Shown here in pieces: positions 8,673 to 16,047 of a DNA stretch of 64,000 bases (positions within the stretch are counted from its first letter, which is position 1; each line of letters opens with the position of its first letter). The DNA comes from Spyradosoma sp004558035. GTDB taxonomy: Bacteria > Verrucomicrobiota > Verrucomicrobiia > Opitutales > UBA953. A model generated the notes under the pieces. That model had not been told where the DNA came from and ran no database searches. It saw only the letters and a list, made by a program, of their open reading frames with translations. A program made the position numbers and the translations under genes. Where the stretch lies: assembly GCF_050314555.1 (NCBI RefSeq), contig NZ_JBNPNH010000007.1, positions 1 to 64,000 of the forward strand. The letters are read 5' to 3'.

Positions 8673-9698
8673 TCAGTAGCTGTGTTCGTCGAGTTCGGTC
8701 TTTTTGGCGAAGGCGCGATAGACGAGCACGTGGTAGAGCGCGACGAGCGGGACGCCGAGGCAGACGATGACGAGCATCGTCGTCAGCGTCTTCGGCGAGG
8801 CGGAATCGCGGATCGTCAGCGAGTTCGCGGCGTCGCCGACCGCGGGAACGAGGTTCGGGAACATGCCGACGCCGACGGTGAGGATGAGCAGGGCGATCGT
8901 CGCCGTCGTGCCGCAGAACGCGAGCTTGTACGTGCGGCAGCGCAGGAAGAGGCCCGTCGCGATCATCGCGAGCATCGCCAGCACGGGAACGGCGCCGAGC
9001 GCGGGAACGCTTTCGAAGTTCGCCGCGCCGGGGCGCGCGTCCGCGAACAGCACGAACGCCGTGAGCGCGATGTGGAAGATCGCCGCGAACGCGAAAAGTC
9101 CGGGCAGGAGCAGGTCGATCTTGAAGCGCACGACTTCGCCCGTCTTCATGCGCAGAAACAGCGCGCCGTGCAGCGCGAAGAGCGCGACCGCGAGCACGCC
9201 CGAAAGCAACGGAATCGGCTCGAGCAGATTGAGCAGCCCGAACGCGCCCGCGTCGATTTCGCCCGCCGCGTTCACGGGCATTCCCGTGACGAGATTGCCG
9301 ACCGCCACGCCGAGCAGCAGGGCGACGAGCGCGCTGCACGCGGAAAAGACCGCGTCCCACAGCCGCCGCCACGCGCGGCTTTCGCCCTTGCTCCGCACCT
9401 CGAGCGCGACGGCGCGGAAGATCAGCGCGCCGAGCAGCAGAATCAGAGCCGAGTAAAGCCCGCTGAACACGCCCGCGTACACGTGCGGGAACGCCGCGAA
9501 GAGCGCGCCGCCCGCCGTGAGCAGCCAGACCTCGTTCCCGTCCCAGACGGGACCGATGGAGTTGAGCGCGAGGCGCCGCTCGTCGTCGCCCTTGAACGCG
9601 GGCAGGATGACGCCGACGCCGAGGTCGAAGCCGTCGAGCACCGCGTAGGCGATGAAGAGCACGCCGAGAAGGCCGAACCAGATAGTGTTTAAGTCCAT
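8673..9698 (-). CDS. cydB: cytochrome bd oxidase subunit II
   Basis: This inner-membrane partner of CydA in the oxygen-reducing, high-affinity quinol oxidase has 341 aa and about eight to nine hydrophobic segments. It opens with the typical WFGLLGVLFIAYAVLDGFDL and contains GPVWDGNEVWLLTAGGALFA (about 50-70), hallmarks of the family. It lies 67 bp downstream of cydA on the same strand, so the two form an operon. No cydDC genes are in the window, and no small CydX frame was recognised after it. Confidence 0.94.
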   Translation of the reverse strand: MDLNTIWFGLLGVLFIAYAVLDGFDLGVGVILPAFKGDDERRLALNSIGPVWDGNEVWLLTAGGALFAAFPHVYAGVFSGLYSALILLLGALIFRAVALEVRSKGESRAWRRLWDAVFSACSALVALLLGVAVGNLVTGMPVNAAGEIDAGAFGLLNLLEPIPLLSGVLAVALFALHGALFLRMKTGEVVRFKIDLLLPGLFAFAAIFHIALTAFVLFADARPGAANFESVPALGAVPVLAMLAMIATGLFLRCRTYKLAFCGTTATIALLILTVGVGMFPNLVPAVGDAANSLTIRDSASPKTLTTMLVIVCLGVPLVALYHVLVYRAFAKKTELDEHSY

Positions 9699-9710
9699 GG
9701 GAAAAATCGG

Positions 9711-9738
9711 TTGCAGGTTGCAGGTGACAAGTGACGGG
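9711..9738. repeat. heptamer tandem repeat between cydA and cydB
   Basis: Units TTGCAGG, TTGCAGG, TGACAAG and TGACGGG occupy nearly half of the 67-bp cydA-cydB gap. This belongs to the 7-bp periodic repeat family seen in other gaps. Confidence 0.6.
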
Positions 9739-9765
9739 AAAACGGCGGGTCGGAACGCGGGAGAC

Positions 9766-11121
9766 TCACGATTCCGGGTCGCCGGCGGCGGCGATTTCCT
9801 TCGGGCCCTGCCGCACCTTCTTCAGCAGAAGCGCGACGAAGAGCGCGAACATCACGGCGTAGATCAGCGTGAAGAAGATCAGCGAAAACCAGAGCTGCCC
9901 GGCGGAGACGTTCGTCGAGAACGCGTCCTTCGTCTTGAGCAGCCCCTGCACGATCCACGGCTGGCGGCCGACCTCCGTCGCGATCCAGCCCATCTGCAGA
10001 GCGAAATGCGGAACGACGCACGCGGGAACGCAGAGCGCGAGCCACCAGCGCGTCGAAAGAAGCTTCCCGCGGAACCACAGCAGCAGCCCGACGCCCGCGA
10101 CCGCGACCATCACGCACCCGCCGTAAACCATCCAGTGAAAGCCCTGGAACGTGAGCTGCAGCGGCGGACGCTCCTCCGCGGGAACGTCGTCGAGCCCGAG
10201 CACGCGGTTTTCCGGCGTCACTTCGAGCCCTTTGCCGAGCATGACGCTGACGACGCCGGGAACGCTGAGCCCGCGCACCGTGCCCGCCTCTTCGTCCACG
10301 TAGCCGATGACGTGGAAGCCCGCCGGCTCGGACGAATCGAAGATGCCCTCCATCGCGGCGAACTTCACGGGCTGCGTCTTTTCGAGAAGCATCGCGCTCG
10401 CGTGCCCCGACGCGAACAGCAGCACGAGCGCCGCCGCCGCCATCGACAGCGCCGTCTTCAGCCCGCGCTCCGCCGCGGGAACGCAGCGCTTCTTCAGCAG
10501 ATGCCACGCGCTGACGGCGAGCGCGAGAAACGCGCCCGTGCACCACGCCGCGACGAGCACGTGCCACAGCCGGTCGATCGTCGAAGGATTGAAGACCATC
10601 GCCCAGAAATCCGTGATCTCGGCGCGCAGCCCGTTTTCCGTCTCGACGAGGTGGTAGCCCGCCGGCGTCTGCATCCACGAGTTCGCGACGAGAATCCACA
10701 GCGCGCTCAGATGCGCACCGAAGCACACCATGATCGTCGAAAAGTAATGGAAGCCTTCGGACACTTTCTTTTGCCCGAACAGCACGATGCCGAGGAAGCA
10801 GGATTCCATGAAGAAGGCGAAAATCGCTTCCGCCGCGAGCGGGCTGCCGAACACGTCCCCGACGAAGCGCGAGTAGCGCGCCCAGTTCGTGCCGAACTCG
10901 AACTCGAGCACGATGCCCGTCGCCACGCCGAAGGCGAAGACCAGCGCGAAGATCTTCGTCCAGTAGTCCGCGAGCGAGCGCCACGCGGGATCCTTCGTCT
11001 TGTAGGCGAATCCGCGGACGATGACGAGGAACACGCCCAGACCGATGGAAAGCGGCGGGAACAGAAAGTGAAAACCTGCGGTGAGCGCAAATTGAATTCG
11101 GGCAAGCAATTCGGGGTCCAT
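9766..11121 (-). CDS. cydA: cytochrome bd oxidase subunit I (short Q-loop form)
   Basis: CydA carries the haems b558, b595 and d and the quinol site. From ATG 11121 the protein is 451 aa. His18 in TAGFHFLFPP is the expected haem ligand near the N-terminus, followed by GVATGIVLEFEFGTNW (about 66-81) and AIFAFFMESCFLGIVLFG (about 95-112). The periplasmic quinol loop is short, so the protein is well below the roughly 520 aa of the E. coli enzyme and belongs to the short Q-loop class. An upstream in-frame extension to 11262 lacks family similarity and was dropped. Confidence 0.94.
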   Translation of the reverse strand: MDPELLARIQFALTAGFHFLFPPLSIGLGVFLVIVRGFAYKTKDPAWRSLADYWTKIFALVFAFGVATGIVLEFEFGTNWARYSRFVGDVFGSPLAAEAIFAFFMESCFLGIVLFGQKKVSEGFHYFSTIMVCFGAHLSALWILVANSWMQTPAGYHLVETENGLRAEITDFWAMVFNPSTIDRLWHVLVAAWCTGAFLALAVSAWHLLKKRCVPAAERGLKTALSMAAAALVLLFASGHASAMLLEKTQPVKFAAMEGIFDSSEPAGFHVIGYVDEEAGTVRGLSVPGVVSVMLGKGLEVTPENRVLGLDDVPAEERPPLQLTFQGFHWMVYGGCVMVAVAGVGLLLWFRGKLLSTRWWLALCVPACVVPHFALQMGWIATEVGRQPWIVQGLLKTKDAFSTNVSAGQLWFSLIFFTLIYAVMFALFVALLLKKVRQGPKEIAAAGDPES

Positions 11122-11200
11122 AGCGCCGCCGATTCTGAAAAACGCCCTCCCGCCGAGCAAGAAAAAAGCGCGGGAACGCCGCCGCCCGCGCGCTTTCGAA

Positions 11201-11351
11201 ATTACTCCCGCGGAAATTCTCCCGCCAAGACGCCAGGGCGCAAAGAAAAACCGCAAAGTCAAAAGATGTTAAAGAAAAGTTTTAGAGGAGAGGCGACATG
11301 GCTCCACGCTTCGCTTACCTGTCGCTTCCTCGAAATCTGCCAGCACAAACT
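11201..11351. repeat. direct repeat, copy 1
   Basis: This block from ATTACTCCCGCGG to GCACAAACT is nearly identical to 11473-11609. The main difference is about 20 bp in copy 1 (around 11300-11320) that is replaced by a shorter hairpin loop in copy 2. Both contain GAGGCGACA / TGTCG-TTCCTC inverted arms. Confidence 0.8.
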
Positions 11352-11354
11352 TCC

Positions 11355-11389
11355 CTTTAAGCTTTAATCATTAAGCTTTAAGCTTTTTT
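11355..11389. repeat. heptamer tandem repeat (CTTTAAG type)
   Basis: Five 7-bp units (CTTTAAG, CTTTAAT, CATTAAG, CTTTAAG, CTTTTTT) directly follow direct-repeat copy 1. Related CTTTAAG units appear in the repeats at 15421 and 16004. Confidence 0.7.
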
Positions 11390-11444
11390 TTTAACACAGA
11401 GGAACAGAAAAACAGGGAAACGGAAAGTCGCGGGAACGCTATAG

Positions 11445-11469
11445 GAGGGCGAGCGTCCCGCTTGCCCTC
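11445..11469. repeat. REP hairpin (RAYT family type)
   Basis: GAGGGCGAGCG, TCC, CGCTTGCCCTC form an 11-bp imperfect stem. The same GAGGG(C/T)..CG loop CG..CCCTC design is found at 15877, 15956, 20725 and 21391, the last two flanking the RAYT gene. Confidence 0.7.
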
Positions 11470-11472
11470 GGA

Positions 11473-11609
11473 ATTACTCCCGCGGAAATTCTCCCGCCAA
11501 GACGCCAGGGCGCAAAGAAAAACCGCAAAGTCAAAAGAAGTTAAAGAAAAGTTTTCTAGGGGAGAGGCGACATTCTTGTCGCTTCCTCGGAAATCCGCTT
11601 GCACAAACT
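11473..11609. repeat. direct repeat, copy 2
   Basis: This is the second copy of the block at 11201-11351, in the same orientation, with the inner segment shortened to GCGACA, TTCT, TGTCGC. Confidence 0.8.
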
Positions 11610-11651
11610 TTTTCCCCGCGGATCCCGCAGACTTCCGCGGATTTTTTGAAA

Positions 11652-11682
11652 CAACGGATGGACGCGGATCCGCACGGATGGC
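11652..11682. repeat. CACGRAT-type three-unit element (CGGAT variant)
   Basis: CAACGGATGGACGCGGAT followed by CCGCACGGATGG carries three CGGAT cores about 10 bp apart, the same layout as the CACGAAT elements at 61946 and 62016 and the CACGGAA element at 25176. Confidence 0.5.
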
Positions 11683-11728
11683 TTTTCGCCCGGACGCGCG
11701 CGCGGCGAAAATGCGTCCGCCGCGGGAA

Positions 11729-11753
11729 CGAAGACAGGAATGTCTTCGCCCCC
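11729..11753 (-). repeat. GAAGAC hairpin repeat, inverted relative to 15559
   Basis: CGAAGACA, GGAA, TGTCTTCG followed by CCCCC and an A9 run. Read on the minus strand it is a T9-G5 run, then GGCGAAGACATTCC, matching the plus-strand block at 15494-15586 (T9-G8, then GGCGAAGGCATTCC). Confidence 0.65.
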
Positions 11754-12083
11754 AAAAAAAAACTTCTGCCCGCTTCCATGACTTCCGGTCAAAAATTTCT
11801 CTGTTCCTTTGTTCCTCCGTTTCTCTGAGTCAAAAAATGCTTGCGAAATTTCCCGCCCGTTCAGATACTTCGCCTATCTTCCGTCTCACACGCGGAATTT
11901 CACACAAAATCACACAAACTTGCACATGATGTCCCGTCGGACGCTTACGTTCGGCTCTCCCGCCGCATTCGGAGCGGCGTCGCGCGCGTTCCCGCGCACG
12001 CACGCCCGCGCCTCCTCGCGTCCGCGCATCGCGTAGCGCCTTTCACACAAACTACAACAACAAACCACACAAAATCACACGCA

Positions 12084-15000
12084 ATGAACACATCAAAATT
12101 GCTTATCACTTCACTCCTCGCCGCCGCCGCGATGAGCGTTCCCGCGTGGGCGGAAACGACCGTCGGCGACACGACCTACTCCGGTTCCATCTATACATGG
12201 GCGAACACCGCCTCCTCGGAAGCGGATCTCGCTTTTGGTGCATGGCAGGCGACAACGTGGGATTCGGCGACGTCCTCATATTCTTACGGAAGCTCGATCA
12301 CGAGTTGGAATAATATTAAAAACATCATAGCTTCTTCCAGCACCTCTGCGGACCTTAACACCATTCGCTTCGACGCGTCGGTCGGCAGCAATCCGAACAT
12401 GTGCTTTACGTTCAATCCGCTTGCCGTCGCCGGCATCATCGTCGAGGAGGGCGCTTCCGATTACGTCATTTACGCACAAGGGCGAACCAATACAGCCTCT
12501 AAGGATCGAGCCGTCTATATCGGGAACGGAAATTCTACGGCTGCTTTTTCGACGTTCCACGAGAATTTCAAAATCAGCTTCGGAACCACTCCGACATATT
12601 CTTCCGGCACCACGGAGAACGCCACGAAGTTCTTCATTCGGGGAACTCAGACATGGACGATTGACGCAGGAAAAACGTTTACGCTCGATACGGGGACGAA
12701 CGTTCACGCCACCAATTTTTCCGGAACGACCACGATCACCGGCGGCGGCGCGGCGAATTTCTCCGGAGCAGGAACGATATCCATGGCCGACGGCTCTGCA
12801 ATCAATGTTTCCGGAGGCAGCACGCTGATTTTAGGGAAAAGCGTCGCACTCGCTTCCGATGCTACGTCGGCGAGCATTTCCGTGGACACGGGCTCCACGC
12901 TCGACTTGAGCGCAGGTTCGCTGACTGTTGCCGCGAACGTGACGGCGGCGTCCGGCGCCGTTCTCGAGCTCGGCGCGGTCACGGCGGATTCCGCCGCGCT
13001 CAGCGCGACCGGCAACGTGACGCTCTCCGAGAGAACGATTTTCAGAATCGATTCCTACGTTGCGGGCGCGCAGCTCATCTCTTCCTCGGGAACGCTGACG
13101 GCGGCGGGCGTCACGTCCGGCGACGTTTCCGGAATGGGCGTCGCTAATCTCTACATCGGCGGCTATCTCGTGAATCAGCGCGGGAGCGCGGCGTTCTCGG
13201 TTTCGGAGTCCGGCGTGCTTACGCTTGACTCTTACGAGGAGGGCGCGAATTACTCCCTTACTTGGAACGGCGGCGCTTCCGGCGTGTGGAAAGTCGGCGG
13301 CAGCGGCTGGACGACGACCGACACGACGGGCGAAGTCACCTTCCAGAACGGCGACTCCGTGACGTTCGGCACGGACACGGACAACAATGTGACGCTTGCG
13401 GAAAATCTCAAAGTCGGCACGATGACGGTTTCCGCCGCGACGAGCCTCACGGGAACAGGTACGGTCCGCGTCGACGCCGCGAATCTCACGACGAACGCGG
13501 TGCTGACGCTCGGCGAGAACGTCGTCCTTGATTTGGGAAACATCTCCGAGGCGACAACTAAAACCATCTCGGGCAAGGGAACGGTGAAGGTCGCCACTGG
13601 CTCAAATTTTGAAGGGGTTTCGCTCGGCGCAGGCTTCGCGGGAACGATTGAGCATACCGGAAATATCGATGCGAACACCTTCGCCGGTAATCAGAATGCG
13701 AAGTACGTGCTTTCCTCCGGCAGTATGTGGGGCGGAGCCAATCTCATTAATATCTCGAACGACATTCATTTCGCGGCGGACTATACGATCGGCGCCCCCG
13801 CCTTCACGGTAGTCAATTTCACGGGCGCGCTGACGCAGGCGGCGGGAACGACTCTGACAATCGCAAATTCGGGTACTACCGCCACATTCAGCGGCACGGC
13901 GAATCTTTCACAAGTCACTCTGTCTGCGGGCACGCTGACGATTTCCGGCAAGCTCGCCGTCGCAGGAAAGATTTCGGTCTGCAAGGGGGGGACTGTCACG
14001 CAGAGCGCGGGCACGGTTTCCGCCACGCGTTTAGTACTTAACGACAGTGTTGACCAGACCGCGAGTTTTTACACTCTGACGGGCGGTGTGTTCAACATCA
14101 CCGGGACGGAAAAAACCGGAGGTGTGACTGGGCAAAGCACGACGGCCAACGCCGTTCTTATAGGTCATTGGAAAAACGGGACGAGCAAGCTGACTGTCTC
14201 CGGAGGCACGTTGAATGTGACGGAGGGTTTCACCGTCATTTCTTGGGACAGCGCGGGAACGCTTGAAGTTTCCGGCGGCACGGCGAATCTTTACGGTGTT
14301 TCCTTGAACACGTATCGAGCCAATGCAGCGAACGTCACGCTTTCTTCCGGACGTCTGAATCTCGGCGCGGGCGGGCTGACTTACGGAAGCGGAACCAACG
14401 GAACGACCAATAAAACCGTGACGCTTTCGGGCGGCACGCTCGGCGCGTTGACCGACTGGTCGTCGGACGTCGCCATGAGCCTCTCCGGAAACGTGACGAT
14501 CGACACGACGAAGCAGGTCGTCGGCGCGGACGGCGCTTCCGCGAACGCCGAAGGGAACGTCGGGGCGTCGATCACGCTCGCCGGAGCTCTCTCCGGAGAC
14601 GGCGCTTCGCTGACGAAAACCGGCGCGGGAACGCTGACGCTCTCGAACGCGAACATTTACACGGGCGGAACCGTGATCGAGGCGGGAACGGTCGTCGCGG
14701 CGCACGCGAACGCGCTCGGCACGACGAAGGGCGTCGAAGTGAAGAGCGGCGCGACGCTGAATCTCGGCACGTCCGCCGTGACGGTCTTCGGGCTTTCCGG
14801 CGCGGGAACGGTGGGTCTCGCCGAAGGCACGACGAGCTCGACGCTGACGGTGACCGGCGGCGGAGTGTTCTCGGGAAGGCTGAACAGAGGCGAGAATTCG
14901 CTTGCGCTCGTGTTCGACGCGGGCGGTCAGACGCTGGAACTGAATCCTACGATGCCAAATTCGCTCTCGTCCGTGGAAATTAAAGCCGGAACGGTGAAGA

Positions 15001-15428
15001 CCGGAGATGCCTTCGGGTTGGGGGGCTCTCGGGTCTCTGTGCAGTCGGCGGGTGCTTTGGAATTCACGGCCTCGAAAACGAATGATTACGGTCTGGCGGC
15101 GTGGGGCGGAATCACGTTCGCAGCGGGCTCTTCTTTCGTCGTGGATGTGACGGGCGCGGCGGAAAACGACGTCTTGGCCATCATCACGTCGTCGGTGATC
15201 CGGTACAATAACGGCACGCAAGATGTGAGCCTCACTCCGGACAATCTCGATTCGTTCGTGAACGGTTTCGTCAGGCTGGAGGGCTGGGACGGTCTCGCGG
15301 ACTGGTCTTATGATGGTACGGCGCTTTCCGTGACGCTGACGATTCCGGAGCCGAGCGTGTTCGGCTTGTTGGCGGGTCTCGGGGCGCTTGCGCTCGCGGG
15401 AACGCGCCGTCGTCGCAGGAAAGCTTAA
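12084..15428 (+). CDS. giant PEP-CTERM protein with autotransporter-associated beta-strand repeats
   Basis: This 1114-aa secreted protein has a signal peptide (about 1-24, ending SVPAWA). The body is Ser/Thr/Gly/Ala-rich beta-helix-like sequence, with clear autotransporter-associated repeats such as GTLTLSNANIYTGGTVIEAG near residues 850-880. The C-terminus carries the PEP-CTERM signal: IPEPSVFGLLAGLG, a hydrophobic helix and an Arg/Lys tail. Such proteins are processed by exosortase at the inner membrane and displayed outside. ATG 12084 is preferred because it starts the signal peptide; the frame stays open upstream. Its base composition is visibly less GC-rich than its neighbours. Confidence 0.85.
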   Translation: MNTSKLLITSLLAAAAMSVPAWAETTVGDTTYSGSIYTWANTASSEADLAFGAWQATTWDSATSSYSYGSSITSWNNIKNIIASSSTSADLNTIRFDASVGSNPNMCFTFNPLAVAGIIVEEGASDYVIYAQGRTNTASKDRAVYIGNGNSTAAFSTFHENFKISFGTTPTYSSGTTENATKFFIRGTQTWTIDAGKTFTLDTGTNVHATNFSGTTTITGGGAANFSGAGTISMADGSAINVSGGSTLILGKSVALASDATSASISVDTGSTLDLSAGSLTVAANVTAASGAVLELGAVTADSAALSATGNVTLSERTIFRIDSYVAGAQLISSSGTLTAAGVTSGDVSGMGVANLYIGGYLVNQRGSAAFSVSESGVLTLDSYEEGANYSLTWNGGASGVWKVGGSGWTTTDTTGEVTFQNGDSVTFGTDTDNNVTLAENLKVGTMTVSAATSLTGTGTVRVDAANLTTNAVLTLGENVVLDLGNISEATTKTISGKGTVKVATGSNFEGVSLGAGFAGTIEHTGNIDANTFAGNQNAKYVLSSGSMWGGANLINISNDIHFAADYTIGAPAFTVVNFTGALTQAAGTTLTIANSGTTATFSGTANLSQVTLSAGTLTISGKLAVAGKISVCKGGTVTQSAGTVSATRLVLNDSVDQTASFYTLTGGVFNITGTEKTGGVTGQSTTANAVLIGHWKNGTSKLTVSGGTLNVTEGFTVISWDSAGTLEVSGGTANLYGVSLNTYRANAANVTLSSGRLNLGAGGLTYGSGTNGTTNKTVTLSGGTLGALTDWSSDVAMSLSGNVTIDTTKQVVGADGASANAEGNVGASITLAGALSGDGASLTKTGAGTLTLSNANIYTGGTVIEAGTVVAAHANALGTTKGVEVKSGATLNLGTSAVTVFGLSGAGTVGLAEGTTSSTLTVTGGGVFSGRLNRGENSLALVFDAGGQTLELNPTMPNSLSSVEIKAGTVKTGDAFGLGGSRVSVQSAGALEFTASKTNDYGLAAWGGITFAAGSSFVVDVTGAAENDVLAIITSSVIRYNNGTQDVSLTPDNLDSFVNGFVRLEGWDGLADWSYDGTALSVTLTIPEPSVFGLLAGLGALALAGTRRRRRKA

Positions 15429-15451
15429 AGTTTAAGGCTTAAAGCTTAAAG
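15421..15451. repeat. heptamer tandem repeat overlapping a stop codon
   Basis: Units AAGCTTA, AAGTTTA, AGGCTTA and AAGCTTA begin inside the last codons of the PEP-CTERM gene (stop TAA at 15426-15428) and run to the terminator. Confidence 0.65.
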
Positions 15452-15454
15452 AGG

Positions 15455-15487
15455 CGCTCCCGCGGAAAACTCGCGGGAGCGTTTTTT
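15455..15487 (+). terminator. intrinsic terminator of the giant PEP-CTERM gene
   Basis: CGCTCCCGCG, a 7-nt loop, CGCGGGAGCG and T6. The perfect 10-bp stem uses GCGGGAGCG, one base away from the iterated GCGGGAACG word. Confidence 0.85.
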
Positions 15488-15558
15488 GTGCGCTTTTTTT
15501 TTGGGGGGGGTAGGGCGAGCGGCGCGCGGGAAGGGAATCGTCGCCCCTTCGGGGCTTT

Positions 15559-15586
15559 GGGGCGAAGGCATTCCAGCCTTCGTTCC
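15559..15586 (+). repeat. GAAGGC hairpin repeat
   Basis: GGGGCGAAGGC, ATTCCA, GCCTTCG folds into a 7-bp stem. It matches, in opposite orientation, the hairpins at 11729-11753 and 15645-15669. A shared GGACGCATTTTCG-CGCGCGCG tail near 15606-15628 is also present inverted at about 11697-11720, so a longer composite unit is involved. Confidence 0.65.
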
Positions 15587-15644
15587 GGAGGCGTCCGATT
15601 TTCGAGGGACGCATTTTCGTCGCGCGCGTTCCCGCGCCTCACGC

Positions 15645-15669
15645 CGAAGACGTGGACGTCTTCGCCCCC
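15645..15669 (-). repeat. GAAGAC hairpin repeat (inverted copy)
   Basis: CGAAGACG, TGGA, CGTCTTCG followed by CCCCC. This is the same family as 11729-11753 and 15559-15586. Confidence 0.65.
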
Positions 15670-15876
15670 AGGCGTTCCCGCGGGCGGATCCGCATGGAAT
15701 GCGGAACAAAAATAACCCCATGCGGCGGAGCGCCGCTTGGGGTCGCGTCCGCAAAAAGAACACGCGCCTGAAAGGCGCAACTGCCACGCGGGAACGGCGC
15801 GCGCTTCGCTGCGCGCATGGGGTTACGTTTGTTTCGCCCCGTCGGGGCGGATATGGCGTTTCCGTCCGCGGATTTC

Positions 15877-15901
15877 GAGGGCAAGCGAGACGCTTACCCT
15901 C
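15877..15901 (+). repeat. REP hairpin, may act as terminator
   Basis: GAGGGCAAGCG, AGA, CGCTTACCCTC and then CTTTTTTCT. It is an 11-bp imperfect stem of the RAYT-type REP family with a T-rich 3' side. Confidence 0.65.
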
Positions 15902-15955
15902 CTTTTTTCTCTTCTGTTCCTTGCCGGTTCAAAATTTCTGCGGGAAGGATTTCGC

Positions 15956-15977
15956 GGGCAAGCGGGACGCGTACCCT
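15956..15977 (+). repeat. REP hairpin
   Basis: GGGCAAGCG, GGA, CGCGTACCC followed by TCC. It lies about 55 bp after the REP at 15877 in the same orientation and is slightly decayed. Confidence 0.55.
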
Positions 15978-16003
15978 CCTTTCGTTCCCGCGGGGAAGCG
16001 TCG

Positions 16004-16045
16004 TTTAATCTTTAACCTTCAGGCTTTAAGCTCTAAACTTTCCCG
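16004..16045. repeat. heptamer tandem repeat ending 2 bp before the thiC start
   Basis: Six 7-bp units (TTTAATC, TTTAACC, TTCAGGC, TTTAAGC, TCTAAAC, TTTCCCG) fill the thiC leader up to the ATG at 16048, leaving no Shine-Dalgarno sequence. Confidence 0.65.
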
Positions 16046-16047
16046 TC

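Larger units (their letters stand above)
11122..12083. other. 962-bp intergenic region packed with repeats, no supported gene
   Basis: The region lies between divergent cydA and the giant PEP-CTERM gene. I see no credible coding frame. It holds a 137-151-bp direct repeat pair (11201-11351 and 11473-11609), heptamer repeats (11355-11389), a RAYT-type REP hairpin (11445-11469), a CACGRAT-type element (11652-11682), a GAAGAC/GTCTTC hairpin (11729-11753) and T/C-rich octamer-like runs (about 11798-11830). After about 11890 the leader is rich in CACACAAA words up to the start codon at 12084. Confidence 0.7.
15488..16047. other. 560-bp repeat-rich intergenic region upstream of thiC, no supported gene
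   Basis: The region holds a T9-G8 homopolymer pair (15494-15510), GAAGGC/GAAGAC hairpins (15559-15586 and, inverted, 15645-15669), a CCCCATGCGGCG / CGCCGCTTGGGG hairpin (about 15716-15742), GCGCCTGAAAGGCGC, GCCCCGTCGGGGC, two REP hairpins (15877, 15956) and a heptamer repeat reaching the thiC start. I looked for a TPP riboswitch (CTGAGA and the ACCTGAT-type half) and saw none. Confidence 0.7.

Noticed and set aside
11161..11195. Terminator at the 5' side of cydA
   Set aside because: A GCGCGGG/CCCGCGC hairpin is possible but lies upstream of cydA with no gene ending there.
11201..11609. CRISPR-like array from the direct repeats
   Set aside because: Only two long copies with no regular spacer series and no cas gene; better explained as a duplicated intergenic block.
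11841..12083. N-terminal extension of the giant PEP-CTERM protein
   Set aside because: The extension has no signal peptide and ends at the true signal sequence start, ATG 12084.
15488..16047. TPP riboswitch upstream of thiC
   Set aside because: The conserved CTGAGA and ACCTGAT-type halves were not found; the gap is filled by REP hairpins and a heptamer repeat.
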